Shown here piece by piece: positions 6,801-8,569 of a stretch of 8,569 nucleotides of DNA. Within the stretch, counting starts at the first letter, position 1. Each line of letters starts with the position of its first letter. The stretch is from Candidatus Peregrinibacteria bacterium RIFCSPLOWO2_01_FULL_48_20. GTDB taxonomy: Bacteria; Patescibacteriota; Gracilibacteria; UBA1369; 2-02-FULL-48-14. The stretch spans positions 1 through 8,569 of the forward strand of contig MFXB01000047.1 in assembly GCA_001787475.1 (NCBI GenBank), in the 5' to 3' direction. The notes below the pieces were generated by a model. That model did not search any database and had not been told where the DNA came from. It saw only the letters and a list, made by a program, of their open reading frames with translations. Both the position numbers and the translations under genes were made by a program.

Positions 6801-8435
6801 CGTAAAACGATTGCCGTCCATGCGTCCGGAAACCGAAGAGTTGTCCGTCATTTCAAGACCCGTGAGAAAAGAATCCAAACTGTTGCGAACCATTTCGACG
6901 ATGCCGGAATCGTAAAGATCAATGCCAACGCTACCCAAAATTCCGGTTGAAGTGAAAGTGTTGGTTTGCACGGAATTCATCGAAGAATAAAAAGTCACCA
7001 TCCCTTCGTCCACTTGATCGAACTTATTGTTACGAACGTTATTGATTTGAGTGACGGCAAGACCGATTCCCAAATTCGTTCCATTGAACGTGTTGTTTAC
7101 AATGTTAGTGCCTCCGGTATTCATGCTTCCGGAAGGATCGGAGCCGGGTCCTTCTTGATGCCAATCATCAAAATCGCCATAGCTCGACTCCATCACGATC
7201 CCTGCATTTCCGGCCGCAAAAGAATTTTTTTTAATCCAATCAACCGTGGAGTTTTCAACCACATAAATGCCTTTTCCGGTTGCACTGAAACTATTGTTTG
7301 AAATCGTTCCAAGATCGCTTTGGTACACGAAAAAGTCCACGGAAGAAGAGGAAAGCGTATTCGCATCCACCAAATTGATGGCGGAATTCTCCGAGTAAAC
7401 GGCCCAATCCGCATCGGAAACCGTATTTCTTTGAACGGTATTCACATCGCTATAAATGAGCATAATGCCGTTGCTTTGCGAGGTGGCGTCGTTCACCAGT
7501 GTGATCCGATTGTCTGCCACCGTGTTCACACTCGGCGTGGTGGACCATCCATAGACGATTACTCCCTTTCCGACGGAAGAAATCGTATTGTTATCGATAC
7601 TGCTGACATCCGTGTCGAAAAGGTAAAAAGCCGTGTCGCTCGTCGCTCCCGTTCCCGTCACCGTATTCGACATAATAATGGCTCCCGAAGAGTTCCACAT
7701 GTTCAGCGCCTGCCCTCCGGAAACCGTGTTCCCCACAAAATCGAATCCCCCGCTCGTTTGATCCTGCACGAAAGTGTACCAATTTCCGTAATTCACCGAA
7801 CCGATAGTCACATTGGGCGCCGTTCCGCTGAACGTATTGGTCCAAACACTCACTCGATTGGTATTATCGTGCACATAAATGTTGGCACTCGAAAAAGTGT
7901 TGTTTTGAACATAAACTTCACTGTCGTCTTCCACCTCGAGCTGAGAGCCCGAATTGAAACGATTGGAAATGACTTCAATGGAATCTGAGGTTCCGCTCAC
8001 TTCAATTCCGCCTCCGGAAGAAAAGGTGAAATACTTGAACTCGATATTTTGTCCTTCCACTCCAAAATCTGTCGCTGTGGAGCTGTAGTCGCTGTAAGGA
8101 CGAATGAGGAAGGGAATGCCTCCCGTGTTGTCAAACGATTCCGTTCCTCCACTCGGTTTGTAGCGAAGTGTGGGAAAACTCGTTTCACTGCCGGTATAAA
8201 GAGAATTTTTGTAATCGACGGCCGCCTGAATGGTGGCGTAAGCATGTGATTTGTCGTAACCCCAACACCCTCCTCTATCCACACCGCCGGCCGGATTCAC
8301 ATAGACCGTATCCGACAAAGCGCAACTCGCGGCATCCGCAGTGGGAGCGGGAAGCGCAACCCCACCCAAACTCAAAGCAAATACTAAAACAAAGAAGCTT
8401 CGACCAAGGGTTCGGAGCAATAGGGATATAGACAT
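3819..8435 (-). CDS. Giant secreted beta-helix / TSP3-repeat calcium-binding surface protein
   Basis: The 1538-residue exported protein begins with a Sec signal peptide (residues 1-35; hydrophobic core SFFVLVFALSLGGVAL, cleavage near TADA|A, no convincing lipobox). Residues 40 to about 710 are a right-handed parallel beta-helix: an opening YATIQAAVD motif, then repeated Asn-rich rungs such as NNTFSS, SNTVTG and RNTVSD. The helix ends in GNRPVCSVSDRGAYEY (712-727), a choice-of-anchor-Q-like signature. Residues 734-1385 are about 27 TSP3-type repeats of the DSDGDGLSDYEE...YGTDP form, each with an EF-hand-like Asp ladder for Ca2+. Residues 1386-1538 are an unrecognised beta-rich domain. Cysteines are few and even in number (C38, C57, C717, C742, C1459, C1473). 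No LPXTG, SLH, PEP-CTERM or C-terminal membrane segment is visible. The frame continues upstream to 8525, but that start precedes the promoter at 8461-8489, so ATG 8435 is preferred. The role is probably adhesion or polysaccharide binding or cleavage; the beta-helix does not say which. Confidence 0.93.
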   Translation of the reverse strand: MSISLLLRTLGRSFFVLVFALSLGGVALPAPTADAASCALSDTVYVNPAGGVDRGGCWGYDKSHAYATIQAAVDYKNSLYTGSETSFPTLRYKPSGGTESFDNTGGIPFLIRPYSDYSSTATDFGVEGQNIEFKYFTFSSGGGIEVSGTSDSIEVISNRFNSGSQLEVEDDSEVYVQNNTFSSANIYVHDNTNRVSVWTNTFSGTAPNVTIGSVNYGNWYTFVQDQTSGGFDFVGNTVSGGQALNMWNSSGAIIMSNTVTGTGATSDTAFYLFDTDVSSIDNNTISSVGKGVIVYGWSTTPSVNTVADNRITLVNDATSQSNGIMLIYSDVNTVQRNTVSDADWAVYSENSAINLVDANTLSSSSVDFFVYQSDLGTISNNSFSATGKGIYVVENSTVDWIKKNSFAAGNAGIVMESSYGDFDDWHQEGPGSDPSGSMNTGGTNIVNNTFNGTNLGIGLAVTQINNVRNNKFDQVDEGMVTFYSSMNSVQTNTFTSTGILGSVGIDLYDSGIVEMVRNSLDSFLTGLEMTDNSSVSGRMDGNRFTGGTYGIYMEGGQFGTPLVNGVFTGNQTGIAIADGSVNGFPILFSTFYGQGGQAVDLGTLLGGTMILANNVFSYPSVLALNATRSGDLGVLDFNLYDLPVLGVAVVDISGTLYSFEDLQAAGFEANGYEEAGTALQSPGTGNFSLNASSVAVNSADGAYGIAQDAGNGNRPVCSVSDRGAYEYNSMFGVTDADADGLCNFQENAWGTSNSSSDTDGDSLTDYAEIYVYRTEPTVSDSDGDSFDDGEEILFGSDPLDSASYPNDGDHDGMDDDWETAYGLDPTDASDASTDLDSDGLSNLEEYEAGYDPGDADMDDDGLLDGEEDSYGTDATDDDTDGDFYSDGEEVSYGSDPLDSASTPLTIDSDGDGLSDYEETTLYGTDPDSTDTDADGLSDYEEVITYGTDGNDTDSDDDGLTDYEEAVGYGTDPNDADSDGDGLSDGDEVSAFGTDPSDSDSDADTFSDYEEILGGSDPLDASSTPDTVDSDGDGLTDTAEGILGTDPSDSDTDDDGLSDGDEAYTYGSDPTLSDTDSDGLSDYDEAITYGTDPADSDSDADGLSDYDEVITYGTNPNDSDSDGDGLSDSLEVGTYGTDPNAADSDGDGLSDYEEAVTYGTDANDSDSDADGLADYDEVVTYGTDANDSDSDADGLSDYEEVVTYGTDANDSDSDADGLSDYEEVLTYGTDPNAADSDGDGYDDATEIAAGSDPLDAAEDPTDVTDTDGDGLLDIEEAAYGTDPNDADTDNDGYDDATEIAAGSDPLDAAEDPTDLVDSDGDGLSDNDEATYGTDAADTDSDDDGLSDYEEVVTYGSDPLDTDSDDDLFRDDYEVSEGSDPVDSGSQPDLTLTVVGYSALAGYGNASSGWTSAEVQFYFTQDVTASTSNAGYGEIYYIQYGAFGVSWDETQYFGSLTVAYCGTGTAEFDPTSSSCSSIVEYTSVSSPDGVVTHVSDVLQLDVWSDLGSYYTFEDWEWFRPVVTTSTTVRYYSAFEITLTP
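4497..4568 (-). repeat. 72-bp imperfect direct repeat, copy 1 (long TSP3 unit)
   Basis: This copy matches 4653-4724 with about six mismatches, 156 bp (52 codons) apart. Both encode the long unit DDATEIAAGSDPLDAAEDPTD. The duplicated block was one long plus one short repeat, showing growth of the stalk by two-repeat steps. Confidence 0.85.
4653..4724 (-). repeat. 72-bp imperfect direct repeat, copy 2 (long TSP3 unit)
   Basis: This is the partner of 4497-4568. The mismatches between copies are largely silent, which points to selection on the encoded calcium-binding unit after duplication. Confidence 0.85.
4781..4987 (-). repeat. Three tandem near-identical 69-bp repeats
   Basis: Units at 4781-4849, 4850-4918 and 4919-4987 share a 45-bp core (tcggcatcactatcg through gtaagtcacc) without a mismatch. 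The differences cluster in the codons for the DYEE/DYDE segment. Each unit encodes one 23-residue TSP3 repeat ending YGTDANDS. They are much more alike than the rest of the array and represent its most recent expansion, or a place prone to slippage or assembly error. Confidence 0.92.
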
Positions 8436-8460
8436 ATTTTTAAAGTTAAAGGGAGAGCGA

Positions 8461-8489
8461 ATTATGAGACCGATCAGACTTCCTGTCAA
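8461..8489 (-). promoter_or_regulatory. Sigma70-like promoter of the giant surface-protein gene
   Basis: On the minus strand, a consensus TTGACA (8489-8484) and CATAAT (8466-8461) are separated by 17 bases. Transcription would start near 8454, giving a leader of about 19 nt before ATG 8435. The leader (TCCCTTTAACTTTAAAAAT) has no Shine-Dalgarno. The position decides the start: the upstream in-frame ATG at 8525 would not be in this transcript. Confidence 0.8.
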
Positions 8490-8516
8490 ACCATGAGACG
8501 GCCAATTGGAAAATCC

Positions 8517-8546
8517 CTTACACATTTAAAGAAAATCTGCTAAAAA
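8517..8546 (+). promoter_or_regulatory. Possible promoter for the edge tRNA
   Basis: CTTACA (8517-8522), 18 bases, then TAAAAA (8541-8546) preceded by TG at 8538-8539 in the extended -10 position. This would start transcription a few bases before the tRNA 5' end at 8557. The -35 matches consensus at four of six positions and the -10 is imperfect, so this is a tentative call supported mainly by its location. Confidence 0.35.
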
Positions 8547-8556
8547 GGGTTCACGT

Positions 8557-8569
8557 CGGGGTGTAGCGC
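8557..8569 (+). tRNA. 5' end of a tRNA, probably tRNA-Pro (truncated by window edge)
   Basis: The final 13 bases, CGGGGTGTAGCGC, match the start of a bacterial tRNA: seven acceptor-stem bases (CGGGGTG), T8-A9, then the opening of the D-stem (GCGC). A first base of C together with TAGCGCAG is characteristic of tRNA-Pro. The anticodon lies beyond the window, so the identity is inferred from 13 bases only. Confidence 0.6.

Noticed and set aside
6006..7988. Plus-strand frames of 98-222 codons opposite the beta-helix and TSP3 region
   Set aside because: They are antisense shadows of repetitive Asn/Ser/Asp codons, rich in Ile, Arg and His, with no domain or ribosome site.
8436..8525. Start of the giant protein 30 residues upstream at ATG 8525
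   Set aside because: The TTGACA-N17-CATAAT promoter lies inside that extension, and the signal peptide begins naturally at ATG 8435.

Overview
The window looks like a bacterial chromosome segment from an uncultivated, non-model organism. It is moderate in GC and uses the standard genetic code: the long frames contain no internal TGA and glycine is written with GGN. The combination of an acidic SLH-anchored surface protein, a very large secreted beta-helix/TSP3 protein, a soluble GGDEF protein and TrhO would fit a candidate-phyla lineage such as the Peregrinibacteria. That placement is inference from gene style, not proof.

Layout, left to right. (1) Positions 1-1578 (+) hold the 3' part of a surface protein whose 5' end lies outside the window: an acidic region with CARDB-type beta-sandwich repeats, then three C-terminal SLH domains. 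It contains an exact 166-bp internal repeat that creates one truncated repeat domain. (2) A rho-independent hairpin at 1614-1643, A-rich on one side and T-rich on the other, ends this gene and, from the other strand, the next one. (3) On the minus strand, a gene for a GGDEF protein (2686-3759) and trhO (1649-2671) are separated by 14 nt and look like one transcription unit. It starts at a clear sigma70-like promoter at 3779-3806. (4) Positions 3819-8435 (-) encode a 1538-residue exported protein: signal peptide, right-handed parallel beta-helix ending in a choice-of-anchor-Q-like motif, about 27 calcium-binding TSP3-type repeats, and an unrecognised C-terminal beta-rich domain of about 150 residues. 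Its promoter, TTGACA-N17-CATAAT, lies at 8461-8489 and fixes the start at 8435. (5) The last 13 bases look like the 5' end of a plus-strand tRNA, most likely tRNA-Pro, divergent from the giant gene.

Functionally the window pairs two cell-surface proteins with two cytoplasmic ones. The surface pair is an S-layer-homology-anchored acidic protein and a giant Asp-rich secreted protein, both probably calcium-dependent. The cytoplasmic pair is a predicted diguanylate cyclase and a tRNA U34 hydroxylase. Nothing links the two pairs beyond adjacency. Gene-free stretches are all short (70, 14, 59 and 134 bases) and are accounted for by the terminator, the two promoters, and the tRNA edge. I see no CRISPR array, insertion sequence or phage gene. 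I did not find a convincing undescribed multi-gene system. The most novel elements are the unknown C-terminal domain of the giant protein, the unknown N-terminal half of the GGDEF protein, and the GGDEF-TrhO pairing.
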